Program-made: the position numbers and the translations under genes
The notes under the pieces: model-generated
Databases searched by the model: none
What the model was told of the DNA's origin: nothing
The model's input: the letters and a program-made list of their open reading frames with translations, nothing else
Shown here: one piece after another, positions 34,049 through 45,814 of the stretch
Layout: each line of letters opens with the position of its first letter
How positions within the stretch are numbered: position 1 is the stretch's first letter
From: Centrapalus pauciflorus
Lineage: Eukaryota > Streptophyta > Magnoliopsida > Asterales > Asteraceae
Assembly (NCBI GenBank): GCA_020465985.1
Contig: JAANYP010002377.1
Location: 205,572 to 269,571, forward strand
Direction of reading: 5' to 3'
Length of the DNA: 64,000 bases

Positions 34049-34490
34049 GTTCTATGGGACACCACAATGCATTGTGAACCGGGAACCAAAAATGCACAAT
34101 ATATTAAATAAGGATGCAATAAGGGCATAGTTGAAAGTTTAAACAATTATTTAGTTAGATTAAGATATTTAAAATATTTTATATTCAATTAACCGGATAT
34201 ATATTATGGTAATTGCTAAAATTGTGGAGTTTTAGTTAGGATAGATTGCATTTTTTTTGACTTTCTATCCATGCATGTTTTCATCTACACACCTGTAGCT
34301 AGACATCCGATTGAAATTGAATTTATGTGCATATTTTCAATGCATAAACATTATTGAAATTGAATTTATATGCATACTTGAAACACGTCTCAACATAATA
34401 TAATAATTAATGGGTTTATGTTTAATTAATCAGATTAAATGGTTTTTAAAGAAAATCAGGCATGACCCGTTTGCACGGAGTCAATATCCC

Positions 34491-36049
34491 TGTTTGGTTA
34501 TAAACCAATTTTGGAATGTAAGATGAATTTACAAGATACTTCTACACAATTACAAGATCTATCATCAACCAAAAGACATTATATGTCTAAATACATATAT
34601 ATACAAGTCAATCATAATGATAGACAACTACCCATATATTACCCAGTTGTATAAACGTAGTTTTACCGAAGTTAAGGCTTCAGAGATGGTCCGTTTAAGT
34701 TCTAGGACCAATGCCGGCAATCACCTTGCCTTTACTAACACCACCTGAAGTATATAAAAGTGAAGGGTTAGCAAATAAAATTTGCTAAGTGAGTTACTAG
34801 ATCGATATGGAGTGCAAAACATACAATATGTATAATGATAAAATAATTATGAAATGACAAGTGCAATATCTTTTAATAAAAATGGTGTGGGCATAGCCCA
34901 TTAATTTGCATAGGTTGTGGTGCATGACCCGCTAACCCGCCGTTGCCAACAGCTGTGAATCATGTCCAGCTGCGCAACTCCAACCGGCTTCATGACCGAC
35001 CACCTACCCACGAGCTCATGTGGTGTAGGAATTTATACGCACGAACACAAAGTAAGGCGTTTAATAATAATAATGATAATCTGGATATCCAGTGAGGCCA
35101 ATGATAAATGAGCATAGCTCACAATGGGTAATCAAGTGTAATCATGTGAAACATGAAATGAGCGATATTCAAGCATAACATGAAGGTTAATATATGTAAT
35201 GAAAGGTATCAAATAAGGTATGCTGGCCATAGGCCATGATCAAATAACAAACTGTCAACTAGGGCAGTATAATAAAACCAGTGCAATGCATCATATAAGA
35301 GGATGATGCCAAATATATATGCACAATGTCATAAATAAAAGTAGACATGTAATTATGTATGCAACACACACATCAATGCTAGAACTCACAGTACAGTAGG
35401 CTATAATAGCCTTTAAGGCTTAAAACGACCAATAAGGCCACTTAACGCCCCGAACTGATAATCGGCACTTCTTCCAGCTCCAAACCTGTTAAATAATGAT
35501 ATTCAAAGTATTCATTAGCTTATAATAGTATATCATAAGGTTTGGAAGTCATTTGAAGTGTTTAAGCGTTTTCGGTTTAAGTTTTCGAATTTATCGACCT
35601 CGATACGCCTCTTATTTAGTTTTATAAAATTTTGGGCGTTATTTGATGATAATTTATGTGTTATATAATTATAAAATGATCCGGTGATATTATAATATCA
35701 TTATGGGACTTAAAACAAGTGTTTTGGGTGAACCAGCTCGACTCGCACTAGTTTTGTATTTTGGCCATAACTTTTTCATACGAACTCGGATTTAGGTGAT
35801 TCAAGAGCCCAGACGAAGAGGACACATAGGGCTACAACTTTTATCTTTTAAGAAATGGCCCATCTGATGGTAAACTGGCACTCGGCGAGTTCCCTTGCCC
35901 AACGTCCTTTTTGACGTCCTGCTTGCATCCATCTCATTCCAAACTCGATTTCAACATGTAAGAACACTCTGAAACTTCAGTTTATGGTATATTTGATATA
36001 TATGAACATATAGGAACATGATTTAACCTCTAATCTCATTAAATCATTC

Positions 36050-36123
<74 letters not shown>

Positions 36124-36861
36124 ATAATTTCCTTGAATTTTACCCAATCAAATCTCAAACTTTCAACTCAAGCTTTATAGCTTTTATGTGTTCTCTTGCA
36201 TTTGCAAGTTTAGCAACACACTAAGCCATGATTGTTCATCTTTGGCTCACTATTTCATGGTTCACTATTGTCTTGCCATATGTATGGCTAGGCTAGAAAT
36301 GTTGAAAACTAACACACCCTTCATAACACTAATAAGAACTCACCTTGATTATGGCTTGTATGGTTGCACAAAGAGGTTCAAGTCCTTGGCTAAATTATGT
36401 CATACTTGGTCTAAAAATTTACACATAACCACCCCTTAGTCTTGCAACTCTCCATTCCAACATCAACTTCCATATTCTATATATTTTCAATCCTCCACAT
36501 GCATAAATCACTTGTGCAAGGAGCTTAAAGTCTTGTACACTTTCATGTGAATTGCTAAGTTACAAAACATGAAGCATGTTATTCAAGTGGATAAAGCATA
36601 GGGCCAAGATTTTAATTCAATTATAGTTAAGCAACTAAATATAATTTGCTTGGCACTTAATTACTTATGATTAGTACTTTAACTCAAAGGATTTTTTACA
36701 TAAAGATATAAGTTGCCAATTTACAAGGCTTAAAGTGTATAGTACAAATAATTGTGACCAATTCTTTAATTTTACTCTTAATCAAATATAAAGATACAAT
36801 TCATTTGATATTTCATTAATTATAATTGCTACCCTAGCAATGTATGAGTTAACCGGACTCA
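34491..36861 (-). mobile_element. Probable gypsy LTR-derived sequence
   Basis: No coding. The composition and motif style (gaactcggatttaggtgat, cttgtgcaaggagc) resemble long chromovirus LTRs in asterids, and its possible ends on the minus strand are tgagtccggtt and aaccaaaca. I saw no target duplication. It contains a TA/TG microsatellite at 36053-36124. Low confidence, based on recall. Confidence 0.3.
36053..36124. repeat. Compound (TA)n-(TG)n
   Basis: About 26 TA units then 8 TG units. Confidence 0.95.
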
Positions 36862-36869
36862 AATATATA

Positions 36870-37097
36870 TATATATATAAGTGCAGTTTACCTATTTATA
36901 GGTATGTAATTTAACTTTAACATAAATCCTCCTAAAAAATAAAATTTTAATCTTTACATATTGAAAATTTTATAGAAATAATTGAAAAAACAAAAAAATT
37001 ATTAAAACTAATTAGTTTTTTTTTTTATTTTCAAAAACAATCATCCCGTGGTTGCAAACCACGGCTCAAAGAGTTTTTTTATAATTTTTTTTTGTTT

Positions 37098-37110
<13 letters not shown>
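36870..37110. repeat. Inverted repeat, left copy (partner 38950-39130)
   Basis: Pairs in inverse orientation with 38950-39130. Both contain the perfect hairpin ccgtggtt...aaccacgg (37046-37064 and 38992-39010) and adjoin (TA)n tracts on the inner side. Confidence 0.75.
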
Positions 37111-37172
<62 letters not shown>

Positions 37173-37192
37173 GTTATATATATATATATATA
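37103..37192. repeat. (TA)n tracts
   Basis: Two TA runs, 37103-37168 and 37177-37192. Confidence 0.95.
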
Positions 37193-37527
37193 GGTACCAC
37201 TCTTAAAAGTAATTTTTCTGAAAATTTTTTTTGCATTAATATCTTTGAATTAACATTACACAGATCATATGTAAATTTCACGCACTCCGAACACTCTAAG
37301 TGCATGAAAACACGCATCACATAAATGCACGTTCACATGTAATCAAATTTATGTAAGTGTAAATTCACATCATTTTTTTATGAACTAGGAGATGTGATTG
37401 TATGTTTTTACATATGATTTTCATAATGTTAATTAAAACATGTTTATGAAAAAAAATTTAAATTTTTTTTAAAGATGTTACATTCTGCCGCGCTGCATAA
37501 TAGGTGGTATTCTCTCGAACCATATTC

Positions 37528-37533
<6 letters not shown>

Positions 37534-37595
<62 letters not shown>

Positions 37596-37666
37596 CGGTT
37601 CGTGTGAGTATCTAAAAATACAGAGTATTGTGAGTACTTGTGAACACACGAGTTTCAGATTACTTG

Positions 37667-37724
<58 letters not shown>

Positions 37725-37765
37725 CAAGTAATCTGAAACTCGTGTGTTCACAATACTCACAATAC

Positions 37766-37827
<62 letters not shown>
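37534..37827. mobile_element. Palindromic module in three (TA)n tracts
   Basis: A ~75-bp sequence (gagtatctaaaaatacagag ... gtttcagattacttgta) and its inverted copy flank a central (TA)n (37674-37722), with further TA runs outside (37534-37590 and 37771-37827). A related copy at 38493-38868 shows it is a dispersed unit. Confidence 0.7.
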
Positions 37828-37831
<4 letters not shown>

Positions 37832-38443
37832 TGAGATCACATAAAAACCCTTCAATTCCATGAGAACGTAAAAACCTTCCAAAATGTACAAATTTATATA
37901 TCAAATGCACAAATTTAAAAATTAAATTTATTACTTAAAATCATTATTGGTTTTCAATATTAATAATTATCATAATCTAACATTAAAATTATTTTTAAAA
38001 TTTAAATTTATCAAGTTTTACACTAAACGCACAAATTCGTACATAAAGTGGACAAATTTATTATGATATGCGTAAATTTTTATATCAAATGCATAAATTT
38101 ATCAAATGTATAAATTTTAACATTAAATACATAATTTTATACATTAAATTATCAAATTTTTGGATTCAAATGAGTACCATTAATTTGCAGAATACCGGAG
38201 GTAACTCGCTTAAAACCATTTTTTTGAAATTTTATTTCATAATCATGTTTAAATTAATAATACAAGACTACTTGTAAAAATATACACATAAACATATATT
38301 AAAAATAAATATATCGCAAACTAAATGTATCCGTAATTATTTTACTTAAAACGACTAAAAAATATTTAAAAACTATAATATATAAAAATATTAGTTGGTA
38401 AATCTATTCAAGATAAAACTAAAAAAAATACATTAAAAAAATA

Positions 38444-38449
<6 letters not shown>
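37828..38449. other. AT-rich, (TA)n-bounded repeat; one end recognisable
   Basis: Starts gggttgagatcacataaaaa directly after a TA run, in the same manner as the neighbouring MITEs, but I cannot find its inverted partner. Contains several variants of caaattta repeats. Confidence 0.35.
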
Positions 38450-38492
<43 letters not shown>

Positions 38493-38498
<6 letters not shown>

Positions 38499-38864
38499 TA
38501 CGGTTCATGTGAGTATCTAAAAAATACAGAGTATTGTAAGTAGGAGTGCGCGACGGGTACCATTTCCCGAACCCGAACTGGTACCGGTACCGAATTAATA
38601 TATTCGGTTCGGTATTCGATTTTAAATTAGCTAAAATTCGGTATTCGGTATTCTCGGTTTGGTATTCGGTTTTTAAATTAGCTAAAATTCGTTATTCGGG
38701 ACCGTACCGGCACCGTATAAAATTATACGGTTCGGTATTCGGTTCTTTCAAAACTAAAAATTCGGTTTCGGTATTTTCGGGATCGGTACCTATTCGGTTC
38801 GGTCCGGTGCCGAGCTCACCCCTAATTGTAAGTACTTGTGAACACACGGGTTTCAGACTATTTG

Positions 38865-38868
<4 letters not shown>
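38493..38868. mobile_element. Second copy of the (TA)n-bounded module, split by a hAT MITE
   Basis: Matches the 37591-37665 unit; interrupted at 38541-38824. TA tracts lie on both sides (38450-38492 and 38869-38917). Confidence 0.7.
38541..38824. mobile_element. hAT MITE, 284 bp, 8-bp target duplication
   Basis: Starts taggagtgcgcg and ends gagctcacccta; the termini are imperfect inverted repeats of the hAT type (TAGGGGTG). Perfect 8-bp duplication attgtaag (38533-38540 and 38825-38832). The interior is dense in attcggttcggt words. The 37.6-kb copy of the host module gives the empty site. Confidence 0.85.
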
Positions 38869-38923
<55 letters not shown>

Positions 38924-38949
38924 AAAAAAACACTTAATATATATATATA

Positions 38950-39130
38950 TATATATTGAAAACAAAAAAAATTATAAAAAAACACTTTGAGCCGTGGTTT
39001 GCAACCACGGCATGATTGTTTTTGAAAATTTTTAAAAAACCAATTAGTTTTAATATTTTTTTTATTTTCTCACTTATTTCTATAAAAAATTCTTACATAT
39101 TGATAAGAATAATTAATTCACCAAATTATC
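38950..39130. repeat. Inverted repeat, right copy (partner 36870-37110)
   Basis: See the left copy. The hairpin ccgtggtttgcaaccacgg is at 38992-39010. Confidence 0.75.
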
Positions 39131-39363
39131 GGTGAAATGTATAATTAGTAATTTAATTATTATATCAAATTTGAGGATGTTATAATACTGAAATGACCTA
39201 ATATGCATATTGAAATTTCCTTAACATATGAGACATTGAGTTTTAGCAAAATCACCCCATACTGTAATTTACTTTTCTAAATATGTAAATATATTATATA
39301 CAATCTAACATCAACAAAATGTACACACTAAATATGCATAATCAAATTTAACATTAATATAAT

Positions 39364-39495
39364 GCACAAACTCATTACCAGTCCATAAATTACAAACATT
39401 ATCAGTCCTCATATGCATTAACAAAAAAAAAAAAAGATGAACATCATTATGCACTAACTCATTACCAGTCCATAAATTACAAACATTATCAGTCC
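39364..39495 (+). repeat. Direct repeat of ~43 bp
   Basis: ctcattaccagtccataaat and the following ~20 bases occur at 39369 and again at 39458, separated by an A-run. Confidence 0.85.
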
Positions 39496-40248
39496 GAAAT
39501 CTTACACATACCATACATGCATTATGCATCCCCAACTAAAATTTGTTAAAAACCCGCTAGATAAAACCTTCACAAATATGCATTTGTGAACTACAATCAA
39601 TCTGCGGCCGCTAAGTCTTAAAGTCGACGCATAATGCATTTCAAAAAACTCAAACCTTCATAAACACATACTTCGATTATGAACTAAACACCCTACCGAT
39701 TGAACCCAAAACTAACTAGGACATAAAAAACCCCCAAATACGAAATACACACTTCGATTATGAACTAAACACCTTAATGAACACGAAATATGCAACAATG
39801 CACTTCCATCTAACAAAATAATCGAAGTTGCAACGAAAAAAAAACTGGTTGTTCGCACGTGAATGTTTGTTTTTTTTTCCCTTTTTTTAACCCTTGAACC
39901 GTATGCATTGTATCTGTGTACTTGGAGAACAAAGCTTAATCTATTTGAGTATGCATGAGTGATTTTCGGGATAAAGATGGAGGGAGAAATCTTGAGCGAA
40001 ATCCGGAGCAAATACCGATTATGGAAGGAGGGTTAGAATCGAGGTATGCAACGAAGGAAGGTGAATTTTAGCTAAATGAACCTTCTTCCAATTTTGCCCC
40101 TCCGCGCGTGACATGTTATGCACCGGTGCAACAAAGTTCAACTTAATTACCCTTTTGTCATTGAAATCTGATCCATTGAAATTATAGATCTAACGGTGTA
40201 TGGAGGTTCCCAAGTTGCACAATGCATGCAGGTTCCCCATAGAACCTG

Positions 40249-40250
<2 letters not shown>

Positions 40251-40332
<82 letters not shown>
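40251..40332. repeat. (TA)n microsatellite
   Basis: About 40 TA units abutting the right end of the 34046-40249 repeat. Confidence 0.95.
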
Positions 40333-40334
<2 letters not shown>

Positions 40335-40514
40335 AATAAGCATATATATGGATACATAAAATCAAAAAATATAACATATGCATTCTTTCACAAACAAGAT
40401 TTAGACATTAAATCATTTTATCACTCAAAACCATGACAACATACAAATGCAATAATAATACAACAATAATAATAATCATAATATTCAAAGTAAGTTTTAG
40501 TCTCATATGAAATT

Positions 40515-41150
40515 TTTTGACATTGAAAAGTTAACATGACAATGTGAAACTCAATTCATTTTGCATAAGATGTCACAGAAATATAATGAACACATTATGT
40601 TATATTTGTATTATTTTTTAGATACTTATTACAACAATATTTGCATTATTTATTTATGTGATAAATAAATGAATAATAATAAATAATTATGATCTAATTA
40701 TGGAAAATTAGTCTTTTATTTATTTGACAAATAAAATGGTAATATTTAAAAGATGCATCCCTTTATTTTATGGATGATTATATATGATTTAAATTTATGA
40801 AAATCAGATGACGTTCAAATAAGTTCATAATTTAAATTTGTATCCAAATTTTGTTAGAGATAGAATAATTGGATTATTAAATCATATATAAGTATTCATA
40901 AAATAAATGGATGCAACGTTTTAATATTACCATTTTATTTATCAAATAAATAAAAAACTAATTATCCATGATTAGATCATAATTATTTATAATATTATTC
41001 ATTTAATTATCAATAAATAAATAATGCAAATATCGTTGAACTAAGTATTCAAAAAAGAATACAAATGTAGCATAATGTGTTCATTATAGTTCTACGACAT
41101 CTTGTACAAAATGATTTAAGTTTTACGTTGTCATGTTACACTTAAATGGT
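40515..41150. mobile_element. Palindromic element, ~640 bp
   Basis: The left half (gaacacattatg near 40590) is the inverse of the right half (cataatgtgttc near 41075), with a centre near 40835. No coding. Likely a MITE or foldback; no clean target duplication found. Confidence 0.65.
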
Positions 41151-41195
41151 CGCCACTATCATACCTCTAAAACCCAGCTATGCATGAAAATATGA

Positions 41196-41655
41196 CACAT
41201 CAAAATAATATTCATTTTTTAATGTCTATAGAAAACATATTTTTTATCTCTTTTATAGGCACACATTGCATTTGATTTATTTCTAACAAAATTTAAACAA
41301 AAAAATGGATTATGAATTTATTGGATTATGTTCCGATTTTCATAAATTTAGTTTCTTTAAAGTAATGATTAGTTAAAGATAAAGCAAAATTTAAATTGAT
41401 ATGTTTTTATTATCGGTAAAAAGTTAAAAGTCATTGCTATTATTGGTAAAAATATAAAACGTTGTTGCTATTATTGGTAAAAAAAAAGTTGTTGGTATTA
41501 ATAGATGGTAACGTGCTATAGCAGGTTTCCAGATCAAAAGTAGGTATAATCGGTAAAAAATACAAAAGTTGTTGCTATTAATGATAAAAAAAATAAATAA
41601 TGTGGGTATAAACGGTAAAACTACAAAAAATTATCGCTATTAGTAACATATAACC
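41196..41655. repeat. Right copy of the ~450-bp inverted repeat (partner 31610-32055)
   Basis: Inverse of 31610-32055, including the ttattattggtaaaa units. Confidence 0.75.
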
Positions 41656-41658
41656 CTT

Positions 41659-41840
41659 TTATTTAATTGCTGTAGTTTCTATTCAGTACTGTAATTCAAT
41701 TTTCTTTTAATTGTAAGTTATTTAATTTTATTTGTTGTTTGTAATTTACTTTATGTTTGTTAATTTTATTTAATTGCTGTATTGTAATTCAATTTTATTT
41801 TAATTGAAAGTTATTTATTTTTATTTGTTGTAATTGGTAT
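41659..41840 (+). repeat. Tandem duplication, ~107-bp unit
   Basis: tttatttaattgctgta...ttttatttgttg occurs twice head to tail. Confidence 0.7.
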
Positions 41841-42166
41841 CGAGCCTAGTATTACTAGGTGTATATTAAAAAGAATGACCAAACAACTGAAGCAAACTAG
41901 TGCAAACACAATCAGCCAAACAGCCAAAAGACCGAGTAACTAAACTCAAACCAACCCTACCGCCTTCGCAAGCAGTATATGGGATCTTCCATGCATCACA
42001 AGCCTAAGACACAGGCAATTTAAACTATTTCCATTGTAAATTTCCTTGCAGTCTACCATGATGGATGAATGTTCATGGAAATATTTGAAAACCGCGAACC
42101 ATATTCCATTTGTGAAGTTCCTCTATTATCATTGCTAGTAATTCTTTTTTGAACCCATAATCAAAT

Positions 42167-42720
42167 GGGTTAAAGTTGTAGAATAGTTGTGTACTTTTTA
42201 AAATGTATCGATATGGTACGTGTACTATTTTAATTATTCATATTACACGTGTACTTTCGGAATCGTTCAAATTTGATACGTGTACTACATTTTTTCATAC
42301 CAATATGATACCTTTGGTAACCGATTACTGGCTGAACTTGTTAAGAGTGAAATTTTTCTTTTTATTAATGTTCAAATTTCCATAATTGAAGCATCAAATA
42401 CACTTTCTCGTCCTTGTGATAACCTGATAGGAGAAATCACAATGCACAGCCAACTTCAAACACCTACAGACCTCTATAGAAATCTCCAATGACGATCTCC
42501 ACCGTCCAGATCGAAGAACTATGTGTTGCGAAACTTCTCCTCAAATTTTACATAGATCCAACGGTGAACAAGTTCGTACCGACGATTCTCCCATAACTGC
42601 ACAAAGCTAGACGAAATAACCGGTCATAAAAAGTAAAGGTATCATATTAACAATATAAAAAGTACACGTACTATATCGATACACCTTAAAAAGTACACTG
42701 CTATTGTACGACTTTAGCCC
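42167..42720. mobile_element. MULE, non-autonomous, 554 bp, 9-bp target duplication
   Basis: Perfect 9-bp duplication taatcaaat (42158-42166 and 42721-42729). TIRs of at least 60 bp start gggttaaagttgta and gggctaaagtcgta. The interior (42400-42600) is more GC-rich and could be captured host sequence, but no reading frame is convincing. Confidence 0.85.
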
Positions 42721-43112
42721 TAATCAAATTTGTTAATAGACCAACTAGATCAAAAAGGTTTAACGCTCATTATATAATAATATTGTACCACTTTTCATTG
42801 TAATAACGTGCGTTTAGTTACCAAAAATTTTCAAAATTTCCATCTCACTTTTCAACAAAAATGAAAACTTGTTTACTTAACAACAATTTCATAAATTTTC
42901 ATTTCAATTTTTAAAATACCACTTTTCATATTCTCTCTCTTACTTTTTCTACTACCTACCTTATTTCTTTATAAGGCCACAGGGAGTGGGGCTCGGCACC
43001 CCTCGGTACCGAGCTCGGCAATGATGGAACACCGCGCCGTCGCCTCGGCAACGGCATCAAGACCCTCGGCAACGGCATTGAAATACCGAGCTCCTTTCCT
43101 CATTTTCGACCG

Positions 43113-43113
<1 letters not shown>

Positions 43114-43189
<76 letters not shown>
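43114..43189. repeat. (TA)n microsatellite inside the Harbinger element
   Basis: Long TA run into which the CACTA element inserted; it continues at 45683-45700. Confidence 0.95.
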
Positions 43190-45009
43190 CACTACAAGAA
43201 AAAGGGTCAATAGCGACGACACCTTTAGCAGCGACAAACTCTTTAGCAGCGACACCCAAAATACGCGGACACATGTCGCCGCTAAAGCCTTTAGCAGCGA
43301 CATACTGTCGCCGCTAATACCCAAAAAAATGGCGCCTGACTTGCCGCCCCCTTTTCTCCCTTTTCCACCTCTCTCTCTTTCACTTGTTCACCTTTCGGCT
43401 TCTTCTTCTTCCATATGCGATTTTGGCTTCTTCTCCCTTCCAGGTTACGATTTTTTCATACAATGTTTGTATTTTGAGTATTTTTTTAGGTAAATGTATG
43501 TAATGTGTGTGTGTATTGGTGTGTTAGGTGTCGTCTCTCTCTCTCTGCGCCGTCGATCTCCCTCTCGCCGCCGTCGATCTCCCTCTCGCCGCCGTCGATC
43601 TCTCATTGCAAGGTATGTATTTAGTATGTATTTAGTGTTAGTGTGTGTATTTGTATGTATTTTGTGTATTAGTGTGTGTATTTGTATGTATTTTGTGTAT
43701 TAGTGTTTTTATTTTTATGTATTTTTAGTGTTAGTATGTGTAGTTGTTTGTATTTTGTGTATTTAGTATATTATTGTATGTATTTGTGTGTTGGTGTGTG
43801 TATTTGTTTTTGGATAAAAGTTTTAGATTGATCAAAATTAGGTTTTTATTTTTATTGAATTGTAAAAATTATTTGTAGGTTTGTTTAAATTATTTTCTTG
43901 GATAAAAGTTTTAGATTTATCAAAATTAGGTTTTTTTAGAATTTGTTAAAATATTTTTGGAATTATTGTGTTTTTTTAAGTATTTATAAACGTTTTATAT
44001 GTATTTAGTATATTATTGTGTGTGTATTTATATGTATTTTGTGTATTAGTTTGTATTTATATGTGTTTTATATATTAGTGTGTGTATTTATGTGTATTTT
44101 GTATATGTTTATGGTAAAATAATGTACATTTACTAAAATTATATGATAAAAGTTTATATATGTATTTTTTTAGGTAAAAAGAAAACAATGTACTTGTATT
44201 GTGTATATTTGGTGTCTATTTTGTATAATTTTAGTGTCTATTAGTTTATTAATGTGTGTGTGATTGTTTTAGGTAAAAAATACGATGGATTTGTTAAACT
44301 AGGTGTATGTTTATTTAAATAATTTAAAATTTTGTTAATTTAGTATATTTGTTGTTTTTTTTGTATAATTATATTATCGTTATTTATTTTAAGATGCAAT
44401 TATATGTTTGTAGATTTATTGTGTAATTATTTGTATAAAAGTTTATAATAACATATAATATGAGTTGATGTTTATATTTGTGTGTATTTGTATGTATTAA
44501 TGTGTAACTATTTTATTAGTGATATGAATTGTTTATTTCTATAAGAAATGAGAATATATACTCTTAAAATAGTGAAATGTGTTAGGTGTGTGTTTGAGCT
44601 TATAATACATGCCCGTCCGAAATTGATTTAGTAATTAATTTCGGGCTGTCCCCGTTTTGGGACTGCTTTTTGAATACCTTATCTCATTTAGGATGTGAAT
44701 GTGTATTACATGATTGTTTGTTTAAGAAAGATTCAGTTGCCATTTTCTCTTTGTTTCTCGGGTATATATATTTTTATATATACTTGAGAGCTAAGGGGAA
44801 ATGCTGCCGAATTTTTTTTAAACAAGCAATCGAGTAATGTGCATTCACATATGAGGTAAGGTATTCGAAAAGTGGGTTTAGAAGCCTGCCCGTGTAAATA
44901 CTTTATCCATGTTTGATTTTTAAACTCATTTCGAGTTTGCTTTTCGAATCATGAAATTTTAATTCTCGTAGAGTAAACCTTAAACTCTAACTTATGTTTC
45001 AGTTGCATA

Positions 45010-45195
45010 ATGTCTATCGATAAAACATGGACTACTATTGAAAACCGTAATTCTCCTGAGTTCCAACAAGGACTCGAATCTTTTGTTGAGAGATCCAAAG
45101 CACACGTCGACGATAGAGGTCAAATTAGATGCCCGTGTAGAAAATGTGGGAACAATAATGCGATGATGGAACTCTATCGAAAGTTCAGCACTTAA
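45010..45195 (+). pseudogene. Transposase-associated domain remnant of the CACTA element
   Basis: A 61-codon frame with a Trp near the N-terminus, a G-x5-F pattern and the cysteine cluster CPCRKC, which match the plant transposase-associated domain found at the start of CACTA TNP2-type transposases. It stops after the domain; a D/E-rich coding-like tail follows in another register to 45249. Not functional alone. Confidence 0.7.
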
Positions 45196-45304
45196 AACGA
45201 TAACGACGAGCATGATGAAGACAACGACGACAACGAAGATGATGATTAGATTATTAGTGTTTTAGCTAATTATGTAACAAACGTTATTGTAACGTACGTT
45301 GTTT

Positions 45305-45307
<3 letters not shown>

Positions 45308-45345
<38 letters not shown>
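45308..45345. repeat. (TA)n microsatellite inside the CACTA element
   Basis: About 18 TA units 3' of the coding remnant. Confidence 0.95.
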
Positions 45346-45348
<3 letters not shown>

Positions 45349-45682
45349 ATGAATTTTGTAGTACGTATTGTATATATTTAAATAAAATAGTAGGTTTCAA
45401 ATATATATAAATATATATTAAATATAGCAGGTTTATTATTAATTACTAAAAAATATTAAAAAAAAATATGTATTAGCAGCGACGCTATTAGCAGCGACAA
45501 CAGACAATAGCGACGACAGCCTTTAGCAGCGACACAATTAGCAGCGACACTGGACTTTTAGTGTTAAAGCAATAGCAGCGACTTTTTAGCAGCGACATGT
45601 CGCCACTAAAGGCTTTAGCAGCGACAATCTCAGGCATTAGCAGCGACATTAGTCGCCGCTAAAACCCTATTTTCTTGTAGTG

Positions 45683-45717
<35 letters not shown>

Positions 45718-45814
45718 TAATTTTTTAAAATACACCCACATTCAAATCATTCAAAATTTAAAAAAAATTTCTCACAACTCTCAACCTCCATTCTCATCTC
45801 TCTCAAAAATTCAA

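Larger units (their letters stand above)
34046..40249. mobile_element. Possible ~6.2-kb TIR element filled with other repeats
   Basis: The left end gaggttctatgggacacc...gcattgtg pairs with the complement of 40200-40249 (ggttccccatagaacctga). Both ends abut long (TA)n tracts. The distance is large and the inside is mostly other repeats, so these may instead be ends of two separate relatives. Confidence 0.4.
43190..45682 (+). mobile_element. CACTA (En/Spm) element, 2.49 kb, degenerate
   Basis: Inverted termini cactacaagaaaa / ttttcttgtagtg, with about ten subterminal agcagcgaca-type repeats at each end in both orientations. The 3-bp duplication ata is uninformative because the target is (TA)n. 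A transposase-associated domain remnant is at 45010-45195; the transposase proper is absent. Confidence 0.9.

Noticed and set aside
26343..40436. Open frames reading IYIYIY
   Set aside because: Translation of (TA)n microsatellites.
43494..43703. Arg/Ser-rich frame (RRRSPSRRRR)
   Set aside because: Comes from a short tandem gtcgatctccctctcgccgcc repeat in the CACTA 5' region; no protein support.
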